A stretch of 5,198 nucleotides of DNA from Paenibacillus sp. UBA6285. GTDB lineage: Bacteria > Bacillota > Bacilli > Paenibacillales > Paenibacillaceae. The notes below the pieces were generated by a model that searched no databases, was not told the DNA's origin, and saw only the letters and a list, made by a program, of their open reading frames with translations. The translations under genes were made by a program, and so were the position numbers. Within the stretch, counting starts at the first letter, position 1, and each line of letters begins with the position of its first letter. The stretch is from the NCBI GenBank assembly GCA_002438345.1, contig DJUJ01000073.1:4092-9289 (forward strand), written 5' to 3'. Positions 1 to 5,183 of the stretch are shown here, piece after piece.

Positions 1-189
1 AAATATGGCTTCCCATACCGTGGCTAACTTGATATCTGCCGCACCTAGGGAGACCGAAAGTGCCAGTCCAAAGGCTATGGTAACAAGGCCAAAAATGATG
101 ATACTGATAGCAGCTGCTGGCCGTGAATGTAAAGCTTTTTCCGTTTCTTGATTCATCTTTTTGTGTGCGAATTCTGAGGGTGGCACCAT
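1..189 (-). CDS. Iron-siderophore ABC transporter permease, FecCD family (5' part only)
   Basis: The 63 N-terminal codons are present; the rest lies beyond the window edge. The visible protein has a polar, charged N-terminus of about 24 residues, then one hydrophobic segment (about residues 25-48), then the stretch SLGAADIKLATVWEAIF. That short amphipathic region after the first membrane helix, of the type 'S-x-G-x-x-x-I-x-x-x-x-V-W-x-A-I/L', is typical of FecCD/BtuC-family permeases of siderophore importers. Such proteins form the membrane channel and pair with a cytoplasmic ATPase and a lipoprotein binding protein. The ATG at 189 is chosen because AAGGAGA lies 7 bases upstream; a second in-frame ATG at codon 12 has no comparable site. 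A siderophore binding protein gene ends 220 bases upstream on the same strand, which supports the assignment. A Fur-box promoter lies just upstream. Substrate cannot be told from this fragment. Confidence 0.88.
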   Translation of the reverse strand, partial: MVPPSEFAHKKMNQETEKALHSRPAAAISIIIFGLVTIAFGLALSVSLGAADIKLATVWEAIF

Positions 190-195
190 AAGTCG

Positions 196-202
196 TCTCC
201 TT
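196..202 (-). promoter_or_regulatory. Ribosome binding site of the permease gene
   Basis: AAGGAGA on the minus strand, with 7 bases to the ATG at 189. It fixes the longer of two possible starts for the permease. Confidence 0.8.
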
Positions 203-227
203 ATTAGATAGTTACAACGATTTAGAT

Positions 228-252
228 GATAACAACAATCATTCTCATTATC
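228..252 (-). promoter_or_regulatory. Fur box of the permease promoter
   Basis: Read on the minus strand from 252, the 19 bases GATAATGAGAATGATTGTT match the Fur consensus GATAATGATAATCATTATC at 15 positions, and the sequence continues to another TTATC at 232-228. The site starts on the -10 hexamer of the promoter described next, so Fur-Fe(II) bound here would block RNA polymerase. The first 12 bases, GATAATGAGAAT, are identical to those of the Fur box upstream of the binding protein gene. The assignment rests on sequence match and on the iron-uptake gene it precedes. Confidence 0.75.
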
Positions 253-275
253 GCAAAAATATTTATGATGTACAA
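247..275 (-). promoter_or_regulatory. Candidate sigma-A promoter of the permease gene
   Basis: On the minus strand a -35-like TTGTAC (275-270) is followed after exactly 17 bases by GATAAT (252-247), which differs from the consensus -10 at one position. The -35 is weak. Expected transcription start is near 240, giving a leader of about 50 bases. The -10 forms the start of the Fur box. Confidence 0.55.
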
Positions 276-312
276 TGGAGGAACAGATTTAACGCATGAT
301 AGAGTGGTTTAT

Positions 313-358
313 AAAAAAATGGTGCAGATCTTTGTATCCTTAGATACTTAATCTGCAC
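313..358 (-). terminator. Intrinsic terminator after the siderophore binding protein gene
   Basis: Read on the minus strand, GTGCAGAT (358-351) pairs with ATCTGCAC (329-322), and inside it GTATC (347-343) pairs with GATAC (338-334) around a 4-base loop. A run of seven T follows at 319-313. It sits about 50 bases after the stop codon of the binding protein gene and upstream of the permease promoter, so it divides the two iron genes into separate transcription units. Confidence 0.85.
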
Positions 359-408
359 GCACTTCTCAGACCGAAATGAAAAGCCCATCACCGGTGAATT
401 ACAATTTC

Positions 409-1416
409 TTATTTCACAAGGTTTTCCAATACATCGTCAATGATTTTGGTGCCTGCATTCGCACCACTGTATAGCCAGCTGCTTGCTGAGCTCATTTCAT
501 GTACGTTTCCAGCTTTTACAGCCGGAATGCCTTTCCAGATTGCACTATCCAAGATTTCTGAACCCTCAGATTTATCACTGTTCACCAAGAAAATATGATC
601 AGCTGTCAACTCAGACAACTTTTCAAGTGAAATAGGATTCCAAGTTGCTCTTGTTCCTGCTGGAATCTCTGTGACTAGGTTAGGAAGAGTGACTCCAAGA
701 TCTGTATACAACACAGCTCCACTGCTGCGAGTTTCGTCTACAATATAGAAGTTCTTTTGCACCAACCATAAAATCGCCACAGACTCTTGTCCAATAGCTC
801 CACTAAGCTTTTCTTTCGCTGCAGCCGCTTTATCTTCATAATCTTTAATGGCTTTCTCTGCTTCAGGGGTCTTGTTCAGAATTTCACCGATCTTAAGCAG
901 CGATTTACGCCAATCTTGATTTAATTCATCCCCAATAACATAAGTAGGCGCAATCTTATTCAATTGATCATAAATGCCATTCTGTACAGAAGACTCTGAT
1001 GGAATGAGAATTAGATCCGGCGCAAAGCTGGTTACAGCCTCCAGCGGAAGGTCGTAGCTGATCGTAGGAACATCCTTCAATTCAGTAGACAGATAATCCT
1101 GAACACCATTAGGCACTGACCATTGTGCAACTGGAGTTACCCCTAGTGTTACCAAAGAATCTTCTAAATAAGAACCCAGCACACGTTGTGGATTGGCCGG
1201 AATAGTCACTTCATGTCCCATTGCATCAGTTAACGTTCTAGGCGCTGCGGGAGCTTCTGTGGCTTCAGCCGTAGGCGCTGTCGTTGGCTCTGTTCCTGCG
1301 TTTGAAGAGTTTCCGGAATTATTATTACCGCAAGCGGATAAAAATAGCACCATCACCATTAATCCGATCATCGTTAATTTCATGCTTCCAAATCTTTTTC
1401 TGTTAAACGAAAACAT
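409..1416 (-). CDS. Iron-siderophore ABC transporter substrate-binding lipoprotein (FhuD/FecB/YfiY-like)
   Basis: A 335-residue exported lipoprotein. It has a basic N-terminus, a hydrophobic stretch at about residues 13-26 and the lipobox L-S-A-C with Cys29 as the predicted lipidated residue. A low-complexity linker rich in Asn, Ser, Thr, Ala, Glu and Pro (about 30-59) follows. The mature domain starts with TLTDAMGHEVTIPANPQRVL, the characteristic opening of periplasmic-binding-protein type III (class III, FecB/BtuF fold) iron-siderophore binders, and runs to the usual C-terminal end with a two-lobe layout joined by a long helix (about 180-208). It should capture a ferric siderophore outside the cell and deliver it to a FecCD-type permease, the start of which lies downstream. 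The start is ATG at 1416, six bases after AGGAGGG. A GTG eight codons upstream would place this ribosome site inside the gene and is rejected. The promoter is overlapped by a near-consensus Fur box, so iron repression is expected. The exact siderophore cannot be assigned. Confidence 0.92.
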   Translation of the reverse strand: MFSFNRKRFGSMKLTMIGLMVMVLFLSACGNNNSGNSSNAGTEPTTAPTAEATEAPAAPRTLTDAMGHEVTIPANPQRVLGSYLEDSLVTLGVTPVAQWSVPNGVQDYLSTELKDVPTISYDLPLEAVTSFAPDLILIPSESSVQNGIYDQLNKIAPTYVIGDELNQDWRKSLLKIGEILNKTPEAEKAIKDYEDKAAAAKEKLSGAIGQESVAILWLVQKNFYIVDETRSSGAVLYTDLGVTLPNLVTEIPAGTRATWNPISLEKLSELTADHIFLVNSDKSEGSEILDSAIWKGIPAVKAGNVHEMSSASSWLYSGANAGTKIIDDVLENLVK

Positions 1417-1422
1417 TATATA

Positions 1423-1429
1423 CCCTCCT
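1423..1429 (-). promoter_or_regulatory. Ribosome binding site that decides the binding protein start
   Basis: AGGAGGG on the minus strand, six bases from the ATG at 1416. It argues against the in-frame GTG at 1440, which lies upstream of it. Confidence 0.85.
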
Positions 1430-1484
1430 AGTGTGTACACGCTTTTGTTTTCAAAGGTGTTGTCTACCTCTGTCTCACTTTTAA

Positions 1485-1513
1485 ATGATATTGATTCTCA
1501 TTATCTATGTCAA
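1485..1513 (-). promoter_or_regulatory. Sigma-A promoter of the siderophore binding protein gene
   Basis: Minus strand: a perfect -35 TTGACA (1513-1508), a 17-base spacer, and the -10 TATCAT (1490-1485), one mismatch from consensus. The expected start of transcription is near 1478, about 60 bases before the ATG. This is the strongest promoter match in the window, as expected for a gene that is held off by a repressor and strongly expressed when iron is scarce. Confidence 0.8.
1487..1505 (-). promoter_or_regulatory. Fur box of the siderophore binding protein promoter
   Basis: Minus strand GATAATGAGAATCAATATC matches the 19-base Fur consensus GATAATGATAATCATTATC at 17 of 19 positions. It fills the promoter spacer and part of the -10, the classic position for iron-dependent repression. 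Together with the gene it precedes, this makes Fur control very likely. Confidence 0.88.
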
Positions 1514-1566
1514 CATATAAATTTTAAATTTTGTGGATTTGCAACAATTTCCTTCTAAAAAAATAC

Positions 1567-1601
1567 AAAAAAGGCTATCCCGAATGTTCCGGATATAGCC
1601 T
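1567..1601 (-). terminator. Intrinsic terminator of kimA
   Basis: On the minus strand AGGCTAT (1601-1595) pairs with ATAGCCT (1578-1572), with extra CC/GG pairing towards the loop, followed by a T run over 1572-1567 and a second T-rich stretch. It starts 16 bases after the kimA stop codon, and ends transcription before the Fur-controlled promoter. Confidence 0.88.
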
Positions 1602-1616
1602 CTCCTAAATGATCCA

Positions 1617-3434
1617 TTATTTATTCAAATGATAAGGGACAGTCGCTACCACAACATCTTTTTGATTCATTAGATAGGAGCGGATTAAAAAGCTGGTCTG
1701 ATTGTGAAGCACGGCTTGCCACCAATGCTTAGTAATAAACTGTGGAATTAGAATAGTGATATGATCCGTCGCTGCAGTCTTCCACTCTACAGTATCAATA
1801 AATTTCACTAACGGACGAATTACACTGCGATATCTGGAACGAAGTACAATCAGGCGTACACCTGGATTCCATTCCTCCCACCGTTGCTCCATCTTATGGA
1901 TGTCCTCTTCATCAAAGCCTACATACACAGCCACAACATTATCTGTCAAAGACTTCGCATAGCTGATGGAATGTAGTACAGCACGTGTTACACCGGCAAC
2001 TGGGACAACAACTGTGCTTCCTTTAATCAAAGGTTTATCGGTATTAGGACATATACGAAGCTGATCTGCAGTGTTCAAATAGTGCTTGTGAATACGGTAG
2101 AACACGAACATTACAGCAGGTAAGAAGATGAATGCCATCCATACACTCGAGAATTTAGTTATGATAAAAATAAGTGTAATAGTCAATGTAGTCAGCATAC
2201 CGATGGTATTCACAACAAATCTTCTTTGCCATCCCGCCGGCTTTGTTTTGAACCAATGAACCATCATTCCAAGCTGTGACAATGTAAAAGGAATGAACAC
2301 GCCTACCGCATAAAGAGGAATCAAGCTTTCTGTATTTCCGTGGAATGCAGCTACAAGCACGGCAGAAAGAACACCTAGAAAAATAATACCATTAGAGAAA
2401 CCCAGACGGTCACCACGGACCATAAAAGCATGTGGCATATATTTGTCTTTTGCAAACATAAATGCGAGTAGTGGGAACGCTGAGTAAGCCGTATTAGCTG
2501 CCAAGAACAAGATCACTGCAGTGATACCTTGAATAAAAAAGTACAAGGTGCCGCGACCAAAGGTCGATTCAGCTATCTGCGAGACAACGGTAGCCTTTTC
2601 GTCAGGTACTATTCCGTACCAATACGCCAGCAGTGTGATACCGGTAAACATAAAGCCAAGGATGATTCCCATGATCATTAAGGTCTTGGCTGCATTTTTT
2701 TCAGCTGGTGCTTTAAAGTTTGGAAGCGCATTAGATACGGCTTCTACACCTGTAAGTGCCGAACAGCCAGAACTAAAAGCTTTTAACAGCAGAAACAAAC
2801 TAACATTGGATACAGCGGCACCTATTTCAGGCACATTCGCATGAACGCCGCCTAGTGCATATTTTATAACACCGGAGATAATCAGAACTACAATCGAAAC
2901 CACAAACAAATACACTGGGATTGCGATGAATGAAGCCGATTCTGTAACTCCGCGAAGATTAATTATAGTTAGAAGAACGATAACAGATACAGCAATGAGA
3001 ACGGTATGATTATGAAGACTTGGAAAAGCAGATGTGATCGCATCCGTCCCTGCCGAAGCACTAACAGCTACGGTCAGAATGTAATCCACCAGTAAAGACC
3101 CTCCTGCTAGGAGACCTGTCGGAACGCCAAGATTACTCTTGGCTACGATGTAAGCTCCCCCTCCTTGCGGATAAGCATAAATCGTCTGCCGATAGGATAA
3201 AATCAGAATGGCCAGCAGGCCCAATACGGCTAATGCAATTGGCAGGGAATACCAGATGGCAGTAAACCCCGCAGCCACCAGTACAATCAGAATTTGTTCC
3301 GTTCCGTAGGCTACAGACGAGAGCGCATCAGAAGACAGGACAGCCAGTGCTTTCACCTTGGATAACTTTTCATGATCGAGTTCGTTCGACTTCATCGGAC
3401 GCCCGATCAATAGTCGTTTTACCTTGCTTACCAT
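1617..3434 (-). CDS. kimA: KimA-type high-affinity potassium importer (APC superfamily)
   Basis: A 605-residue membrane protein, close in length and sequence to Bacillus subtilis KimA (formerly YdaO), a proton-coupled potassium symporter that works as a dimer in the cell membrane. Residues about 27-450 form the transporter core of about 12 helices. Hallmark stretches include LSSDALSSVAYGTEQIL (33-49), YPQGGGAYIV (88-97), GGSLLVDYILTVAVS (111-125), SALTGVEA (225-232) and IPLYAVGVFIPFTLSQ (372-387). Residues reported for potassium handling in the B. subtilis protein appear conserved: Asp36, Tyr43, Tyr118, Ser125, and by alignment Thr228 and Tyr375 (recalled from the published structure, not recomputed). 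The C-terminal part (about 455-605) is a cytoplasmic domain of universal-stress-protein-like type, starting near GSTVVVPVAGVTRAVLHSI; in KimA it is the place where cyclic di-AMP inhibition is thought to act. ATG at 3434 is the only reasonable start; AAAGGA lies 12 bases upstream, a slightly long spacing. It is transcribed alone behind a cyclic di-AMP riboswitch and ends at its own terminator. Confidence 0.95.
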   Translation of the reverse strand: MVSKVKRLLIGRPMKSNELDHEKLSKVKALAVLSSDALSSVAYGTEQILIVLVAAGFTAIWYSLPIALAVLGLLAILILSYRQTIYAYPQGGGAYIVAKSNLGVPTGLLAGGSLLVDYILTVAVSASAGTDAITSAFPSLHNHTVLIAVSVIVLLTIINLRGVTESASFIAIPVYLFVVSIVVLIISGVIKYALGGVHANVPEIGAAVSNVSLFLLLKAFSSGCSALTGVEAVSNALPNFKAPAEKNAAKTLMIMGIILGFMFTGITLLAYWYGIVPDEKATVVSQIAESTFGRGTLYFFIQGITAVILFLAANTAYSAFPLLAFMFAKDKYMPHAFMVRGDRLGFSNGIIFLGVLSAVLVAAFHGNTESLIPLYAVGVFIPFTLSQLGMMVHWFKTKPAGWQRRFVVNTIGMLTTLTITLIFIITKFSSVWMAFIFLPAVMFVFYRIHKHYLNTADQLRICPNTDKPLIKGSTVVVPVAGVTRAVLHSISYAKSLTDNVVAVYVGFDEEDIHKMEQRWEEWNPGVRLIVLRSRYRSVIRPLVKFIDTVEWKTAATDHITILIPQFITKHWWQAVLHNQTSFLIRSYLMNQKDVVVATVPYHLNK

Positions 3435-3446
3435 TGTGGATACAGT

Positions 3447-3452
3447 TCCTTT
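3447..3452 (-). promoter_or_regulatory. Probable ribosome binding site of kimA
   Basis: AAAGGA on the minus strand, 12 bases from the ATG at 3434. The spacing is longer than the 6-8 bases seen for the other genes here, so translation may be less efficient, but no alternative start or site is visible. Confidence 0.5.
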
Positions 3453-3518
3453 CTTTGAGAGCAGAAACGGAAATTCCGCGCGCTGTTTTCAATGGTGGAT
3501 TTCATAAATGCAGACACT

Positions 3519-3551
3519 AAAAATAGCATACGGAAATGATCCGCATGCTAT
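3519..3551 (-). terminator. Intrinsic terminator of the kimA riboswitch (expression platform)
   Basis: On the minus strand ATAGCATGCGGA (3551-3540) pairs with TCCGTATGCTAT (3534-3523), 12 pairs with one G-U, around a 5-base loop, followed by a T run at 3523-3519. It lies 9 bases after the closing stem of the cyclic di-AMP aptamer and 85 bases before the kimA start. There is no gene for it to end, so it must act as a regulated attenuator: ligand-bound aptamer should leave it free to form and so stop kimA transcription. Confidence 0.9.
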
Positions 3552-3567
3552 ACATGGTCATTATTCC

Positions 3568-3729
3568 ACCTTGCTTACGAGGTTAGCTGGCGGATTCGGG
3601 CTGTGGTATATAGCCCTACGGTACAAGTCCAATCGACTCATTCCGATTCACCCCTTTGGCATAAATGCCAAGTTTGGTTCCCCCATTTTTCCTAAGAAAA
3701 TTCAGCGCATATTCAACTTCTCACAAGGT
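3568..3729 (-). promoter_or_regulatory. Cyclic di-AMP riboswitch aptamer (ydaO-yuaA class)
   Basis: Read on the minus strand the leader carries, in order, the conserved blocks of the ydaO-yuaA class: CTGAATTTT near 3705, GGGGGAACC (3684-3676), a hairpin with stem TTGGCAT/ATGCCAA (3671-3656), GGGGTGAATC (3654-3645), a second hairpin around GAGTC/GACTT (3638-3624), GTAGGGCTA (3619-3611) whose GGGCT pairs with AGCCC (3602-3598), and AGCTAACCTCGTAAGC (3588-3573). A closing stem P1 can be drawn between ACCTTGT (3729-3723) and GCAAGGT (3574-3568), seven pairs with one G-U. This RNA class binds two molecules of cyclic di-AMP and turns off genes for potassium uptake and cell-wall functions. Its place before kimA matches B. 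subtilis, where the same transporter has the same switch. High cyclic di-AMP, which signals ample potassium, should cause termination at 3519-3551. Confidence 0.95.
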
Positions 3730-3732
3730 CTA

Positions 3733-3761
3733 ATAATAGTCTACAAAGTGTATACAGTAAA
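3733..3761 (-). promoter_or_regulatory. Candidate promoter of the kimA leader
   Basis: Minus strand TTTACT (3761-3756, four of six), a 17-base spacer, and TATTAT (3738-3733, five of six). Transcription would begin near 3729-3724, exactly where the 5' strand of the aptamer closing stem starts, so the RNA would begin with the aptamer. Three A/T tracts lie immediately upstream, in the position of an UP element. The tight spacing to the P1 stem is the main doubt. Confidence 0.5.
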
Positions 3762-3787
3762 GCGTTGAAAAAAATGAAAAAAGAATG

Positions 3788-3842
3788 AAAAAACATCCAA
3801 TTAGCGCAAATATAGCGTCTTATTGGATGCTCTCTTTCATTC
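3788..3842 (-). terminator. Intrinsic terminator of the bdbD-bdbC operon
   Basis: On the minus strand CATCCAAT (3829-3822) pairs with ATTGGATG (3801-3794), with a short inner CGC/GCG helix, followed directly by six T (3793-3788). An outer helix GAATGAAA (3842-3835) with TTTCATTC (3790-3783) can extend the hairpin across a small internal loop, though it uses part of the T run. It lies about 70-120 bases after the bdbC stop codon. The 70 bases between stop and hairpin hold no gene. Confidence 0.85.
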
Positions 3843-3911
3843 TCTTCAATTATCCCTCTGCCCCGTGTCTTTAATACCTTTTCACATATTTTGTATCTAC
3901 AAAGTATGAAA

Positions 3912-4376
3912 TTAAAATCCTAGGTTTTCCTCTGTTTCTAACTCCAACACTTCTTCTTCCTTGCGTCCGTACCAAAGCAAAATACTAATTAAAGCAAAAG
4001 CAATTAACGCAAGGAAAGGAATCGTAATGAATCCGAAAAAGTTTAAGTAATCCTTATTACATGGAACACCAATCGTACAAGGAAGGACTTTACTTAACGC
4101 AGGAATCTTCTGTTCCGCATAATGATAGATTGAGATACTGCCACCAATCAGACTTAATGGAAGTACATAAGGGATGATGCGTTTATCCCCTCGAAACGTC
4201 GCGATTCCCAGTAGGATTAACTGAGGATACATGAAAATTCTCTGGAACCAGCAGAGCTTACAGGGTTCATATTTCAATACTTCACTCAAATATAAGCTAC
4301 CGGCGACAGCAACTAGTGATACAAACCAGGCGAGATACAGGCAGTTACGCTTGCAGAAAGATAGGGACTTTGTCAC
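3912..4376 (-). CDS. bdbC: BdbC/DsbB-type disulfide oxidoreductase (membrane quinone-linked re-oxidant)
   Basis: A 154-residue membrane protein of the DsbB family. Four hydrophobic helices are visible, at about residues 13-32, 44-61, 68-85 and 112-136. The first cysteine pair is in C39-K-L-C42, in the usual context YEPCKLCWFQRI; the second is C100 and C106 in LPCTIGVPC, on the loop between helices 3 and 4. This is the layout of BdbC, which takes electrons from its DsbA-like partner and passes them to quinone. Cysteines 8 and 12 near the N-terminus are extra. An acidic tail of about 15 residues (EEEVLELETEE) makes it somewhat longer than B. subtilis BdbC (about 138). The start is GTG at 4376, overlapping the bdbD stop as GTGA with GGAGG four bases upstream; no in-frame ATG occurs before the first helix. 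It is translationally coupled to bdbD, its functional partner. Confidence 0.93.
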   Translation of the reverse strand: MTKSLSFCKRNCLYLAWFVSLVAVAGSLYLSEVLKYEPCKLCWFQRIFMYPQLILLGIATFRGDKRIIPYVLPLSLIGGSISIYHYAEQKIPALSKVLPCTIGVPCNKDYLNFFGFITIPFLALIAFALISILLWYGRKEEEVLELETEENLGF

Positions 4377-5125
4377 TTTACCTCCACAGCTTTTACGGCG
4401 GTGTTAATTTCAGTTGTAATCGCTTCAATGTCGAAAGGATCGTCTGCCGGTTCTCCATTAATGTAGAGTGAAGGCGTAGTAGTCATACCTGCTTCGCTAG
4501 CTAACTGAATGCCATTATTCAGCTCATCTGCATATGTGCGTTCCTTGATATCTTTACGAAGTAGTTCGTAATCAATAGCTAGCTTCTCTTTCTCCGCAAG
4601 GCTTACTAGGAAATCCTCAGTCGCCCATTCTTCGCTCTCTTCACCTTGTTGTGCATAAACAGCATCATAGAACTTCCAGAATTCATCATTATTCTGATGA
4701 TATACAGATAATGCAGCAAGTGAGGCAGTCTCAGAGTCTGGACCAACGAAAGCCATATTTACAAAGTAGAGCGCTGCTTTCCCCTCATTGACAAAATCTT
4801 GAACAATTTGCGGTTTAACTGAAGTAGCAAATTGGGAACAAGCTGGACATTTGAAATCTCCAAATTCAACAAGTTTAACCGGTGCATCCTCTTTACCGAT
4901 CCTTGGCAGCTCATTGTAATTGAATGCTACCGGTTCTCCTGAAGTGGCATTTTTTGTGGCATCTTTCGAGGCTAACATAAACAATCCAACAAAAATAATG
5001 ACTACTAAAGCTATTGAACTGATAATTAAGATTCTCGTTTTCTGCTTTTGCTGCTCCTGTTCTACCCGCCGTTTTTCTTGTTTGCTCAGCTGGGGAACGC
5101 TTGTACTTTTATTAGGTTTACTCAA
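4373..5125 (-). CDS. bdbD: BdbD-type membrane-anchored thiol-disulfide oxidoreductase (DsbA family)
   Basis: A 250-residue protein. A highly charged cytoplasmic N-terminus of about 30 residues (rich in Lys, Arg, Gln and Glu) precedes one membrane anchor at about 31-52. The rest is an extracellular thioredoxin-fold domain of DSBA_2 type with a helical insert. The active site is C93-P-A-C96 in VEFGDFKCPACSQF, and the cis-proline loop is T217-P218 in MTTTPSLYING. Such proteins insert disulfide bonds in exported proteins and are then re-oxidised by BdbC, which is encoded immediately downstream. In B. subtilis the pair is needed for folding of competence pilin ComGC, among others. The start is TTG at 5125: AAAGGA lies seven bases upstream, no in-frame ATG or GTG is available, and an in-frame stop occurs a short way further upstream. 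The domain itself is beyond doubt; the exact start is slightly less sure. Confidence 0.93.
   Translation of the reverse strand: MSKPNKSTSVPQLSKQEKRRVEQEQQKQKTRILIISSIALVVIIFVGLFMLASKDATKNATSGEPVAFNYNELPRIGKEDAPVKLVEFGDFKCPACSQFATSVKPQIVQDFVNEGKAALYFVNMAFVGPDSETASLAALSVYHQNNDEFWKFYDAVYAQQGEESEEWATEDFLVSLAEKEKLAIDYELLRKDIKERTYADELNNGIQLASEAGMTTTPSLYINGEPADDPFDIEAITTEINTAVKAVEVK
4380..4385 (-). promoter_or_regulatory. Ribosome binding site that supports the GTG start of bdbC
   Basis: GGAGGT on the minus strand within the last codons of bdbD, three bases from the GTG at 4376. It lets ribosomes ending bdbD restart on bdbC. Confidence 0.75.
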
Positions 5126-5132
5126 GGAGAAT

Positions 5133-5138
5133 TCCTTT
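5133..5138 (-). promoter_or_regulatory. Ribosome binding site that supports the TTG start of bdbD
   Basis: AAAGGA on the minus strand, seven bases from the TTG at 5125. It is the best ribosome site near the 5' end of the open frame and decides the non-ATG start. Confidence 0.65.
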
Positions 5139-5154
5139 CTGTCCTCTATGGACT

Positions 5155-5183
5155 AATATAGTTTTTATCATATACATTTAAAA
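5155..5183 (-). promoter_or_regulatory. Possible bdbD promoter (weak)
   Basis: Minus strand TATATT (5160-5155, five of six to the -10) lies 17 bases after TTTTAA (5183-5178), a poor -35. A second -10-like TATGAT (5172-5167) has no -35 at all. The region is almost pure A+T, where such matches are common, so this is only a suggestion. Confidence 0.25.

Noticed and set aside
388..397. Ten-base palindrome TCACCGGTGA just after the binding protein stop codon
   Set aside because: It has no loop and no T run, so it is not a terminator; the real one is at 313-358. One short palindrome is not enough to call an operator.
1417..1440. Upstream GTG start giving the binding protein eight more residues
   Set aside because: The strong AGGAGGG site would be inside the gene, and the ATG at 1416 has ideal spacing to it.
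1433..1440. Palindrome GTGTACAC in the leader of the binding protein gene
   Set aside because: Eight bases only, no partner copy nearby, and no known link to this gene family.
1193..1558. Open frame of 121 codons on the plus strand
   Set aside because: It runs antisense over the signal peptide end of the binding protein gene, its promoter and Fur box. It has no recognisable domain and no good ribosome site.
2548..2844. Open frame of 98 codons on the plus strand
   Set aside because: It is wholly antisense to conserved transmembrane coding sequence of kimA; a shadow of the real gene.
3468..3484. CGGAAATTCCG palindrome with an adjacent CGCGCGC run in the kimA leader
   Set aside because: Too short to support a structure beyond chance; no T run follows and it is not placed to hide the ribosome binding site.
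3560..3737. Outer extension of the riboswitch P1 stem, AATAAT (3732-3737) with ATTATT (3560-3565)
   Set aside because: The pairing is perfect but 3732-3737 overlaps the predicted -10 hexamer, so that strand would probably not be transcribed. It is likely a coincidence of A+T-rich sequence unless the start is mapped further upstream.
3508..3768. Open frame of 86 codons on the plus strand in the intergenic region
   Set aside because: It lies antisense to the riboswitch aptamer, whose conserved RNA blocks explain the sequence fully. The translation resembles no family.
4920..5156. Open frame of 78 codons on the plus strand
   Set aside because: Antisense to the membrane anchor and charged N-terminus of bdbD; its hydrophobic character is the mirror of that segment.
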